A DNA stretch of 64,000 nucleotides from Cycas panzhihuaensis (lineage: Eukaryota > Cycadophyta), in NCBI GenBank assembly GCA_023213395.1, contig CM041465.1:4650001-4714000 (forward strand). Reading direction: 5' to 3'. The position numbers and the translations under genes were made by a program. Below the pieces are notes generated by a model, which saw only the letters and a program-made list of their open reading frames with translations, did not search any database and had not been told where the DNA came from. Positions 34,062-44,593 of the stretch are shown one piece after another. How positions within the stretch are numbered: position 1 is the first letter of the stretch; each line of letters opens with the position of its first letter.

Positions 34062-34815
34062 ATTAGCTCACCAGCTGGATCAGCTGGTTGTACTATAGCG
34101 CGTTGCATGAAGTTGAGGCAAACTAAATTGCCTTGATACCAGAATGTGATCCAGTTCGGTATGGAAACAAAAAATTAACAAAAAAAAGGTGAAAAATAAA
34201 CAAGAAAAAACAATCGTAACTCATACCATATACATAAGCAATAAGAAGAATCATTAATAACAAGGATATTATCAAGGATAAGGAAGAATTTTGTGAAAAA
34301 ATCTATTTTTTTTACATACATACCAATAAAATACACTATACATACTAGGAAAAGTATGTTACCAGGTATCCACTGTGTAAAATACATTATACATACCATA
34401 AAAGTAGGCTATCTGGTACGCACTATGTAAACTAAGGCAAAATACACTTTACGTACTGAAAAATATATGCTATCTAGTACGCACTATATAAAACAGGCCA
34501 AAATACATTATGTATACTGGAAAAGTACACTACGGGGTACGCATAGTTAAAAAGTAGATAAGTTAACTAGTTTACACTATGTGTACCTAAAAAAGTATGC
34601 CATGAAAGTACGCATAGAAGAAAAGCGGTTAATAAGACAAAAGTATATATTACATAACTGCAAGCATTCCCATGCGGTACGCAACAGGAAATCGAGCATA
34701 ATTCCGTTCGGATTCTCAACAACAAGCAGCTAAGGAAAGCCCTTGCAATCAAAGGAGACAGAAGGACGAAATTCAGCCTCAAATCAGTGAGTATAAGTTC
34801 AGAAAACAGTAACCA
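34062..34815 (+). repeat. G-A post-pol block and ~60-bp tandem repeats
   Basis: 34062-34250 is an untranslated block shared with G-B and G-C (GTTGCATGAAGTTGAGGCAAA near 34104). From about 34310 to 34620 follow roughly five imperfect 55-65-bp units, each with AAAATACAnTATACnTACT, a GAAAAGTA core and GGTACGCACTAT. G-C has about twice as many units (36890-37500, reverse). The stretch to 34815 has no repeats I recognise. G-C is inserted at 34816, with AACCA (34811-34815) duplicated at 45430-45434. Confidence 0.8.
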
Positions 34816-35642
34816 TGTTGACTGAGATTGTTCCCGCTGCACTTGTGGGAACAGTGCATTTGTCAAGGTTACACATGCTATAGTCTAGTTAGGATACTGT
34901 CAACATGGTTATTCATATACATTTCATAGATTATTCACAGAATTATAACACAAGAGTACACAGCAGCACAGAAATCAACACATATTCAGCACTTCATCCT
35001 TGTAAACACAGAGAATACACAGTTTTCCACGTAACTCTTCTTTCCATTAAGTAATAAGTTTAATTACACAAAGGGTTGGAATGCATTCCTGTGTATTCCA
35101 GCAGCATACACTCTTATGTTACATGCGTACCTAGATGGTACTTATCACTGAACACTGCTTCAATTGATTGTCATGCGTGCTGGCATCCATACCCTTGCGT
35201 ACCCTGAATATTCAGCTCCCATCCTAACCGAATGGTCCATGCATACCTCCTTAAATATGCCTCTTCGTACCTTTTGGCTGAAGGGTTATGACTGCCTGTC
35301 ATAATCGTACCCCTTCAATCATGCGTACCCTTTCTTTAATCATTAGTTATGCACTTTAACTAATGTCTTCATTAGGTCCGTACATCAAAATGCGTCGTCT
35401 GACTTCTCGGGCTTCCATGGTCCGTCTTGTCATGCGTGCCATACATTGGGTTCCATTTCGCTACTAGTACGTATGTGTGGTACGTGCAGTTCAATGCACC
35501 TTTTATCATACGTACCCAAAATGCTGATTTCTTCACTGTTTCACCTTTTGCGTACCTCCGTATGGTCCGTACTTGCACATCTCAGGTTACCCAGCCTACC
35601 TCTGGTCTTCCAACAACCATATGATCAATTTATGCCCCAACA
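34816..35642 (-). repeat. 3' LTR of G-C
   Basis: 827 bp; plus strand TGTTGACTGAG to GCCCCAACA. It is the partner of 44594-45429. The reverse strand shows TATTTAAG (about 35260-35267) as the likely TATA region, and many TACGC/GTACG words. Confidence 0.94.
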
Positions 35643-35738
35643 TCTATCCTAAATCAACAGTATGGGTTTGAGAATCCTTGCTCAACAAAACTCCAAAAAA
35701 AAATTTAAAATTTTGGGGTATTCCTCCCCTGCTCTGTC
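35643..35738 (-). other. G-C purine tract and pre-LTR hairpin
   Basis: Reverse strand: AGCAGGGGAGGAATACCCC (about 35717-35735), an A/T stretch, then TTGAGCAAGGATTCTCAA (about 35668-35685) and ~25 bp before the LTR. The hairpin is shared with G-A and G-B, with one stem mismatch here. The purine tract is about 75 bp from the LTR instead of touching it. Confidence 0.75.
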
Positions 35739-36822
35739 TCAAGGTGACTCCTGTTGCCTTTGTCCTGCTAGGATTTCTTCATTAATCTGTGTTAAGGTAG
35801 CAATGATAGCATCCTTTTCCTTAATTTTATCTTGAAGGGTAGCTATCTTAGCTTTATACCCTTCCTCTATTTCTTGAATCAACTGAATTATTGGTCCTAA
35901 TTTATTATGTGGTATGGGAGGTGCTGAGGGTTCACCCCCTTCCGTTGCTGGAGGGAAGTCTTCCCATTCTTCCCAAGAGGCCTCTGCTTCTTCTTCCTCC
36001 TCCCCAGATTCCTCTTCATCTTTCTTCCTTTTACCTCTTCTAAGGACAGCCTGTTTTGTCCGATGTGGAATGGGTGTTCCTGGGGTTTTCTGCAACCAGG
36101 TAAGTACCTTCTGCATTTGTTTTTGAACCCTTCTTTTTGCTTTCGGGCTATTAACTGTATTTGGGAATTCTGCTGCCCACTGTTTGATTATAGGTTCCCG
36201 TGGAGAAATGGTGGTTCTGGTTAGTTGTACATCTGGACATTGATAGAACAAGATGGCCAATAGCAAGGAGGGATGTCGAAAGGGATGTGTCCTGGTCTTC
36301 TTGAGTTGCTGCCTCATGTTTTCTGCCAAGAATTCAGACCAATTCAGTTTCTCCCCTTCCCGAATTTTTAATAATACTGGCACCATGCCTCCTGAAATGT
36401 GTGTACTTCTATTTGGACAAAAATCAGGAATTTATCACTTTTGCTACCCATTGGAGTCTGATATCCATGATATCTACTACCCGAATTCCATTAGACATTA
36501 TCTAGGTATTTGGTTGACATAATTCTCTAAGCCACATTTCATGGTCAACCTCTGACCTCTTGGTAGCCAGGAGAATTTCTCCTTCATTTGGAAATTTTGT
36601 TATGGTATAAATTAGATCTACATCCATCTTGACCTTCCTGCTATCCTCCTTCAGTGCCAACAGGATTTGGTCCATAAGTTCCGGGTCATAATACATCGGA
36701 TTGTAATAAATGTAGTCTCCCCATCCTGCTTCTTTTACCTTAGTCTGAAATTGAGCTGGTAGAGCTTGCAATTCCTACTTGAGCTTCGGTACAAACGCCT
36801 CTTGGCATCCTGCTGTCCTCAT
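35739..36822 (-). pseudogene. G-C extra ORF downstream of pol
   Basis: The start ATG at 36822 reads MRTAGCQEAFVPKLK, then a stop and an open run (36502-36771) with GWGDYIYYNPMYYDPELMD, KMDVDLIYTITKFPNEGE and KRSEVDHEMWLREL. After stops and frame changes, 35739-36386 is open: KLNWSEFLAENMRQQL, HPFRHPSLLLAILFYQC, a basic RRVQKQMQKVLTWLQKTPG, a Glu-rich acidic run and a C-terminal coiled coil (EEGYKAKIATLQDKIKEKD). About 360 residues if whole. No transmembrane or envelope features are seen. The middle block recalls putative plant transposon-protein domains found in other gypsy elements, unverified. A TTATTTCAG acceptor-like site lies ~30 bp upstream (36848-36856). Confidence 0.8.
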
Positions 36823-36849
36823 TGTGGCTGTGGAATCCCAGAGATAGCT

Positions 36850-37730
36850 GAAATAACCTAAGAGTACAAATCGGAACCCTACGTATATACCTTTTGGGTA
36901 TGCTTGTCGTTTCTGTGAAATTTTATGCCGAGATGTGTACTGGAGTCACTTTTCCTTCTTGCCGGGGCATACAGTTGCTTGGCAAAAATTCTAGAGTCGA
37001 TTTGTCCGTCCTTTTTCCAATACGTACTTCACGGGAATGCTCGCAGGTACATAATGTTTTGTCTTTTTCGCTATTTTGTCTTATACGTGCTTTTGATACG
37101 TATAATGTTATTTGCTTCCACTGTGCGTACTCAATTGCATACTTTTTAGGTACGTAAAATGTAACTGGGCACTTAGGTTTACTTTCCCTTTGTGCGTGCA
37201 CGACTACGTGCTTTTCGTGCATAATCGTAATCGTTTAACTTAATTATCTTTTTACTATGCGTACCTGATTACGTACTTTTTAGTTACGTATAATGTAATT
37301 GGGCAACTTAAATTTTGTTTATACTGTACGTACTTGACTGCATACTTTTCAGGTACATATAGTGTAGTTTTGATTCACTTTTTTGAACTGTGCGTAATGG
37401 ACTGTATTTCTCTAGTATGTATAGTGTAATTTTTTGAATTTGATCACTTTTTTAACTATGCGTACCTGGTAACATACCTTTTTAGTACGTATAATGTATT
37501 TTGCTTGTATGCTTTTGAATTTTCCTCTGAAATTTTCAATTTATGATGCTATTACTTATGTTTGTGATAAGTTACGATTGTTTTTTATTTTTTCCATTTT
37601 TTTTTCTCTTTTCTGTATTCATATCGAACTGGATTATGTCTCAGTATCAAGGCAATTGGTTTTGCCTCAACTTCATGCAACACGATATAGTACAACCAGT
37701 TGATCTGGCTGGTAAAGCTGGCCTACTTAA
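36850..37730 (-). repeat. G-C post-pol block and ~60-bp tandem repeats
   Basis: On the reverse strand, after the integrase stop, the conserved block (GTTGCATGAAGTTGAGGCAAA near 37660-37680) is followed by about ten imperfect ~60-bp units (36890-37500). Each contains variants of TACACTATACGTACC, AAAAGTACG and GTACGCA. No coding role is evident; ORFs here are repeat by-products. G-A has fewer units at 34310-34620. Confidence 0.8.
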
Positions 37731-39110
37731 TGTATGGTTTCAATCTGCTATTGTTTACCTGAGTTGGTAGCAGTGGTCCATCGATTTCCCAAAGTTGCAC
37801 CGATCCATTCTTGAAGACTTTTTCTACGATGTATGGTCCCAACCACCGCATCTTGAGTTTACCAGGGTGCATTTTGAATTTGCTGTCGTAAAGCAGCACT
37901 TGATTACCTTCTTTGAACTGAGGTTTTCGTAAATGGCAGTCGTGCCATGCTGTTTACCATTGCTTCTCCATATTTTGCAACCAATTTTCCATATGTCACT
38001 TCTCTTCTAATCACACTAAGTCTTCCAATTGCTGTCGTAAGGACTAGAAGTCGTCTAATCAACATTGCATAGCAACTCGTAAACTTGGTATCTCAAATTC
38101 CGTTGGAAGAATAGCTTATGTGCCATACACAAGCTGGAATAGAGTTTGTCGAGTTGATCTTTTATACATTGTTCAGAATGGCCATAGCACGGATGGCAAT
38201 TTCTCGGCCCAATCAGATCTCCGACGTCGCATATTTTCCTTAAGCAATTCTCGATTATCTTATTCAAACTTTCCGCTTGGCCATTTGCTCTCGGATAATA
38301 GGGTGTAGATTTTCGATGACTTATCATGAACACTGATGTCAGTGTTTCTATAGTTTGATTCAGAAAGTGGGAGCCTTGGTCGCTCACAATTTCCAAGGGG
38401 CATCTAAATCGTGTAATTACCACCTCGTATAGAAATTGAGTTGTACTTTCTGCATCAGCTTTCTATAATACTCGCGCTTCTACCCACTTCGTCATATAGT
38501 CAGTTGCCACCAAAATGTATCGGGCTTTCGATCGACGAGCAGCTGGTTTAATTGGACCCACGAAGTCGAGTCCCCATTTCTCGAATGGTGCTAGAGGTAA
38601 AATGGGATGTAGAGGTTGGAAATCCTATCGATTAGGTTTCCCCACTCGCTTGCAATAGTTGCAAGCTTGAATCCACTTCTTGGCATCCTCGAACATGGAT
38701 GGTCACTAGCATCCGGACATAAAATTTTTTTGCCATGTGGCTAATTTGCCCATGTGTCCACCTGTTACTCCTCCGTGTGCCTGCGACATGATTTGGTTGA
38801 TCTCGTGCAGTCGAACACAACGTCGTAACACTTCGTCTAGTCCCAATTTGTATAATTCCCCATTAATTAGTTGATATGGCTCTGCTTTTCTAATAAAATT
38901 CCTCTTTCCCGTGCGATCTAATTCTGTCGATACTTCTCTAGTCACTAAGTATTCTGGTATTCCCTCATACCAGTCAGTTCGGATCGCTTCCACACTGAAT
39001 AGTGTTGCGTCTGGAAAGTCGTCTGGCACTCCTGTAGCTTTTTCCCTGTTTGTGATTCTTAACAACTGATCAGGGATGATATGGGCTTTTTTGGGTTTCA
39101 TAATGATCTT
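37731..39110 (-). pseudogene. pol: G-C integrase
   Basis: Minus strand. HHCC finger (AHGGVTGGHMGKLATW near 38730-38790), the [11 protein letters not shown] region near 38545-38580, the Asp block near 38375-38400 and YYPRANGQAESLNKIIENC (about 38240-38300) with the catalytic Glu. The C-terminal domain (FKEGNQVLLYDSKFK-like, then RWLGPYIVEKVFKNG) runs to about 37760. A frameshift near 38215 and a few stops break it. An N-terminal stretch (38706-39101) is open, including PDQLLRITNREKATG. Confidence 0.88.
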
Positions 39111-39500
39111 GAAGGAAAATTCTTAGAACAACATCAACCACCTGCTAATTTGCCCTCGCATGATCAGTTTATTCACCAAATACATCAACGCTTGGTGATC
39201 GACGAAGAACAAAAATGGATTTGACAATAGATAGTGTCAAATTTTCTGCAATGCATATACCATGCCGAGTGCTTCCCTCTCTGTCGTGTAATTACGCTTT
39301 CGGCTTTTGTAAGTTTCCGACTGGCGAAGTAGATCAGGTGATCTGTCTTGTCGTCACTGGGTTGTGCCAATACACATCCAATAGCGTATTGTGACGCATC
39401 CACATGTACATGGAAGGTCTTCTTCCAATCGGGAAATCGCAGTATAGGTGCTATTATGATAGCTTGTTTTAGTGCTTCAAATGCTTGCTATTGTTCCTCC
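39111..39500 (-). pseudogene. pol: G-C RNase H
   Basis: Minus strand. KTFHVHVDASQYAIGCVLAQP, IYFASRKLTKAES and FLFFVDHQAL-type text near 39190-39230 give the core acidic residues. The central Glu block is shifted out of frame near 39280 (text for REALGMVYALQK). It is otherwise close to G-A. Confidence 0.85.
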
Positions 39501-40280
39501 GTTCATGCCCATTCAATGTTCTTTTTCAATAATTCCTCCAGGGGTCCTGATATGTATGCATATCCCCTGATGAACTTTCTGTAGTATCCCGTCAACCCCA
39601 AAAAACCTTTCAGTTGTTTTCTCGTAAGTGGCATAGGGAAGTGCAGAATTGCAGATACCTTAGCCGAATCTGTCAGGAATCCTTCCTTGCTGACTATGTG
39701 CCCCAATAGGTTTCTGAAGGGTACCAGGAAGGTACATTTTTCTAGATTCAGGCATAACTTGTTTTCACGGCATGTCTGTAACATTTCCCTCAAGTTCTCC
39801 ATGTGATCCTTCATTAATCCATATAATGTCCAATCGTCTAGGAATACCGCAACTTTTTCTCTGATAATTTTATGAAATATATTGATTACAATCCGTTGAA
39901 ATGTAGCTAGTGCATTCGTAAGACCGAATGGCATCACTTTATATGCATACGTTCCCCATTCTGTCACAATTATGGTTTTCACTTGATCCTCTGGGGTAAT
40001 CTGCACTTGATTGTACCCACTGAATCCATCGATGAAGGAGTATATTTCATTCCCTCCAACTGCTTCCAGAATATCCTCTGTAAAAGGTAACGGAAATGGA
40101 TCCTTCTTTGTTACCTTATTTAGTTGTCTGTAATCCACACAGACATGGATTTTCCCATTCTTCTTGGGAACTACCACTACAAGGCTCACCTAGTCACTGT
40201 AGTCGATTTTGTAAATATATCCTGCTTCCAACATTCTGTCTAGTTCGGCTTTTACTTTTTCCTTATATTTGGGATTCATC
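39501..40280 (-). pseudogene. pol: G-C reverse transcriptase, mostly open
   Basis: Minus strand. A 228-residue open run (39503-40189) contains VVVPKKNGKIHVCVDYRQL, EIYSFIDGFSGYNQVQI, VMPFGLTNALATFQRI, the catalytic VAVFLDDWTLYG, LCLNLEKCTFLVPF and FLGLTGYYRKFIRGYAYI. Two family positions appear altered: the conserved Asp in FTDGFSG is kept but T is I, and APATF is ALATF. It has the F-x-D-D catalytic box. This is the least-damaged RT in the window; upstream to 40280 lies the PYWMNPKYKEKVKAEL entry. Confidence 0.9.
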
Positions 40281-41095
40281 CAGTATGGCCTCTATTTTAC
40301 TGGTTTCGCATCTTCCACTAAATCAATATGATGCATTCCTATTTCTGGAGGAATGCCTTTTAGATCCTTATATGACCATGCAAACACATCGTCGAATTTT
40401 TCAAACAATTGCTGGGCTTCCGCTACTGTCTGATGATCCCCATAATTTGCAATTCGTATGAATTTGGGATTGTCTTGACTGCCAACATTGATCTCAGTAG
40501 TTTTCAACTTAGTTAGTCCAACATCTTCTGTATTTCTAGTTTTATGTCCCAGAGTATCCTCTAACTTCCTTTCTTCAATATTAAGTTCTGTGAATTCTGC
40601 AGGGTAATTCATAATTTCTTTTTCTTCACCATGTACTAATTCTTCCTCCTCTTGGTTTGTCAATTCTTGTTCTAGTTTTATACTCATTAATCTAATATGC
40701 TTTAGGATTCTATCTATTTCCTTGTTTTCTGAGGTATGCCTAAAGGTTTTTATAAAGGATTTCTTCAAGCTTCCCCAAGTCACGTCTAAACTTTATTCCT
40801 TTTCGAGCAACCAGTCCTTGGCTACTCTTCCCAGGGTATGGTAGAAATAGTTAGGCCAATTTTGTTTGGGTATGCTTAAGGATATCCATTTTTGTTTACA
40901 TTTTTGTATATGCTCCTTAGGGTTTTGACCTACATAGAATAGTGGGGTGTCTAATTGTTTTAGATGATCGAATCGGATTCGAAACATCATTTGTAATTCT
41001 TTCCAGTTTTTAAGAATGGCTTGGTGGGCTAGGTACCAATACCAAGCCTTTCCCCGTAAGGTCAATACTAGGTCATGTTGCCATTGGGTTTTGTC
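40281..41095 (-). pseudogene. pol: G-C capsid-like module between protease and RT
   Basis: Minus strand. The first block (40793-41065) reads TLRGKAWYWYLAHQAILKN, WKELQMMFRIRFDHLKQ and EHIQKCKQKW, and TLGRVAKDWLLEKE begins the second. After a stop the second continues TWGSLKKSFIKTFRHTS (40292-40783). An acidic linker and IPPEIGMHHIDL follow. Both blocks share the TL..-x-A-x-W...W..L...F...F spacing of the Gag capsid. The module is conserved in G-A and traces exist in G0. Its function is unknown; it may be a duplicated capsid segment or an RT-associated domain. Confidence 0.72.
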
Positions 41096-41500
41096 TCAAT
41101 TCCCGTGTTCTATCCAATATTCAACACAATGAGTTAGGTGGGTAGTTCCATACAACTGTTCTCCGTATGATGGCTTAACATGCTTCCCAATGTAAATTTT
41201 ATGATTTATTTCTTCTGGGATAATAACTCTACTGTCTAGACTAGAATCTCTAGAAGTACTTACCAATGATTCTCCTTCCATTTTCCTAGTTTTGGCGCCA
41301 ATCGTTGGAAGGGATTGGTTACTGGGTGGGTATACTTCTAAGGAAGAGGAGGAAGGAATATTACTTCCTTCCTTAGGTTGTAATAAGGGAGGGGGGGGTA
41401 GGGAATCTACCTCAGGACCCACGCCTGATGTAGAGGGGATGTCGGGGTTACTATTAGCTACTACAAAACTATGAAAAATATTAGGTAAACTAGGGGGTTG
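41096..41500 (-). pseudogene. pol: G-C Pro/Ser-rich linker after protease
   Basis: Minus strand, open at 41096-41422: GPEVDSLPPPPLLQPKE, SSSSLEVYPPSNQS, IIPEEINHKIYIGKHVKP and LYGTTHLTHCVEYWIEH. It is the same linker as in G-A (24314-24720) and G-B (29013-29330). Low complexity; probably a flexible spacer in the polyprotein. Confidence 0.75.
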
Positions 41501-42535
41501 TTGGTCTAGTTTGCTTTCATCCCATAATTATCATTAGTCATTATATACTCAAAAGAATCTAAATTATTATCAATGTCTTTAGTTACACATTTGGATAATA
41601 AATTACATCTATGAGAAGAGGAGTTTACTTCATAGGCATCCTGTAGCCAATAATCCACGAATCGCATTCCCTGTTCGTTATCTGAAGAGTTGTATATTTC
41701 CCTAAAATATGTCAGTTCTTCTTTTTGATAATTGGTCGATGTTGTGGACTCTTCCACAGTATGATAGAGGTTTTCTTCCCCGAGGGAAGAGAATGTTGTT
41801 TCGCTCATGAATCGTCTTTGGATCCTAAATGCAGTATCATTTCGATGGAATTCCTTCCCACCATCGGTAATATTACTTTGTTCCCATTATCCAATAAGGT
41901 GAAGGTTACATTTTTCCAGTTTTGGAGGCATTGCATTTTGTATAACCATGGCCTCCCCAAGAGTGCTGGATAGGGCGTTGCCCCATTTTCTATTTCCACG
42001 ATTGTGAAATCAATTTTTACCACAATCCCTGCCACATCCACCTTGATGTTGGCTAATCTCCCCATAGGTCGTACTAATAATTCGTTGGCCAATTTCAACG
42101 AATATGTTGCTGCTTCCAACTTCAGGCTTCTCAGTTTCCGCCATGTCGAAGCTGGTAATACGTTGATGGCCACACCTCTATCAACAATTACTTTTGGGAA
42201 TGTTTCTCCCAGTACCATCATTGTTACCATCGGATCCATATCGAATGATGGCATTACTTGCTTTAAACTCTTTGTAATTCCGCGTTGTAGTACTCCTCAT
42301 TTAATCCAATCAATGACTTGGCATAGGGGGGTGGTCAATTGGAGCTGTTTGACCAAATTCTCCATCAACAACAGCATTCTCAGAATGTCTTCCACTGGTA
42401 ATCCTTTAAATAGTTCCTCCATTTGCACCATCTGAGGCTGCACTTTTGGCTCTTCTGGTATATTCTCTTTTTCTTTCTGCTTATTTTTCTGTATGTATAC
42501 GTACTTGGTTTCTGGTTTTCCCATTGGTAATGTAT
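41501..42535 (-). pseudogene. pol: G-C aspartic protease
   Basis: Minus strand. 42297-42524 holds the N-terminal linker (MGKPETKYVYIQKNK, VQMEELFKGLPVEDI). 41805-42254 holds MPSFDMDPMVTMM, the centre VIVDRGVAINVLP (Asp codon at 42180-42182; Gly changed to Arg compared with G-B), LLVRPMGRLANIKVDV and ALLGRPWLYKMQCLQNW. A tail (41506-41808) reads SSLGEENLYHTVEES. The Gly-to-Arg change at the active centre would be expected to inactivate it. Confidence 0.87.
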
Positions 42536-42539
42536 TTTG

Positions 42540-44454
42540 TTCTCAGGCTAAGCCATCCAATACTTATTTAGCTTTTTTAAACCGATCCATTTCTGTTTGC
42601 AGATCTGAATATCCTTCGTTCTGTTTCTCCTTCTGCTTATTCTGGAGTTTTACGTTTTTAATTTCTGGTATGATCATCATTAGGTTGGTGGCTTTGGCCT
42701 TCCCTTTACAATCCTCTGTCTTATGGTCACTTGGGCCGCAGTTGTTATATACGAACGGTTTCTGTTGGTATTCCTGTTTAGTTGGGCATTCTGACTTCCA
42801 GTGCCCAAATTGCAAACAGATGAGGCATGTACCCATTAATGGTTTCTTTCTCAAGGGCTCTTGTGTGCCCCTCGTTGTATAAACATTTCGAGGTGGGTGG
42901 CCTCCCCTTCCCCTACCTCGTCCTCTGTAAGTTTTCCCTCTGAGATTATAGAAGAAATCCTTAGTCATATGCGTATCTACCTCGCATATGTGGCACCACT
43001 TGTCCTGTTGGTGCAACGCACTATTTTTTAGATTTAATTTGCATTATTTAGTTGTATGTGAATTCTCTTCACAGATATGACACCATTTGGTTATTCTTCC
43101 AACATGGTCTTTCTTTTTCGTCATTTCTTCTTCTTCTCTGCTATTTCTGATTTTTAGCCTGGCCACTTCTTTTCTTAAGGCTTCCAATTATGACTCCTCT
43201 TCTGCTATTTCCCACCCGGTAGAAGGGTCGATTATACTGATTTTGCTTGAGTTCCTTGATCTCCTCTTGCAATCTTAATAATAGGGAGTCCTATCCTCCT
43301 GCCTGTGCATCCATCTCCATTTCAAAATCCAATGTTAAATCCTAGGCATTTTTAAACGATTTCAACAAATAGGCATGCATCATGGCTCTCAAATTTTCAT
43401 TCAATCCTCTCACAAAATAGTTCTTCATGTTGTGGTCAGTTACCGTTTCATGAATCATACTGACTGCAATGATTTTAATTTTGCTGATATAAGTTAGCAC
43501 TGATTCTCTTGGCTTTTGTTTAATTTCCCTCAAGGCGATTTCCACTGCTTCGTTACTACGGAACTTCTGAAATCTTTCTTTGAAGGATTTCTTGATCTTT
43601 GCCCATGACTCATTCTTGTTTATTTCTTTGTGCCATGCCAATGGTACTCCCCTCAGTGTACAAGCGAATCTAGCTTTGATCTCATCCTCGTCTGTAATCT
43701 TTTTCACATCAATCAGATTCTGAAAGAGATATATGTGTTCTGCTGCATCTGAAGTGTCATTAAAAATCAACTTTCTAAAGTCTCTGTAATCATCCATCTT
43801 GGGGAATTGTAACGGTGCCCCACCTGGTGGTGATTCTTCCCTTCTCCCCTCCTTCGGGGATGCACTTGGAGTGCCTACTACTGTATTACCATTCCCAAAT
43901 AGCAGATTCTTAAATGGAGTTTTGATATGTATAGGTTCCACTACACCTGGCACTTGTATAGTTAATGGTGTCACTATAATATATGATTGATCAGATCTCT
44001 TTTCTGATGAATCCTCAAAAAGCTGTCTTGTGAGCTTATTTTCTCAATATACCGAGGGACCTTCCTCTGCCTTCTTCTCGCTGTCACTTAGATCCTTCGG
44101 ACTGTCCTCCACAGGTAGACTTCCCTCTTTTAAGGTTTCTTGATGCTTTTCATCCACCTTTAGTTTTCCTTCAAATTCTGGGATAAACAAATCATCTTTG
44201 ATTGGGGCTGGTGTTAATACCATACGTTCGCCATTAGTGCCCTCTTCTTGTTCTTAAGGTGTCTGGGCTCCACTTGCCTCAGATCCTTCAACGAACTATC
44301 CCTTAGTCTCGTTGTTCTGCGAACTTAATCTCCTTGCCCTTCTCAGTTTTGATTCCTTCGACCATCTTAATGCCCTTTGTCTGCTGGTTTCCTTCTCTTT
44401 GAGTGAAGTATCCTTTTGTGGCTCTTTTGACCTTGAAGGCCTCTTAGGTGGCAT
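42540..44454 (-). pseudogene. gag: G-C gag
   Basis: Minus strand. The conserved start ATG is at 44454 (MPPKRPSR-like). The acidic N-terminal region ends near 44030. An open run at 43342-43974 carries PIHIKTPFKNLLFG, TLRGVPLAWHKEINKN, SWAKIKKSFKERFQKF and HNMKNYFVRGLNENLRAMM. A frameshift near 43210-43290 precedes the coiled-coil-like segment. 42564-43016 has WCHICEVDTHMTKDF (last Cys lost), a Gly/Arg-rich GRGRGRGG, CLICLQFGHWKSEC and NNCGPSDHKTEDC. A knuckle near 43040-43090 is upstream. Role as in G-B. Confidence 0.9.
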
Positions 44455-44579
44455 TGGAAGGTCCCCTGGCTGCCGGTGACTTAGTTACAGCCTGCCATCA
44501 CGACGACCCTGTGGTCCTCTACCCTTTACACATTCCTTTCCTTGAAACTCCTGGGCCTTGTCCCTCCTCAATGGACGTA

Positions 44580-44592
44580 GGCAATGGAACCA
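44580..44592 (-). other. Primer-binding site of G-C
   Basis: The reverse strand reads TGGTTCCATTGCC, one base from the 5' LTR. It differs by one transition from the complement of the plant tRNA-Glu 3' end and is the best-preserved site of the family in this window. Confidence 0.78.
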
Positions 44593-44593
44593 A

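Noticed and set aside
35446-35652. Short ORFs in the G-family LTRs (also near 44606, 45167, 29806)
   Set aside because: They lie in LTR or repeat sequence, differ between LTR copies and show no conserved protein.
35739-36822. Calling the 3' ORF an envelope gene
   Set aside because: No signal peptide, transmembrane helix or glycoprotein pattern is visible; only the position resembles env.
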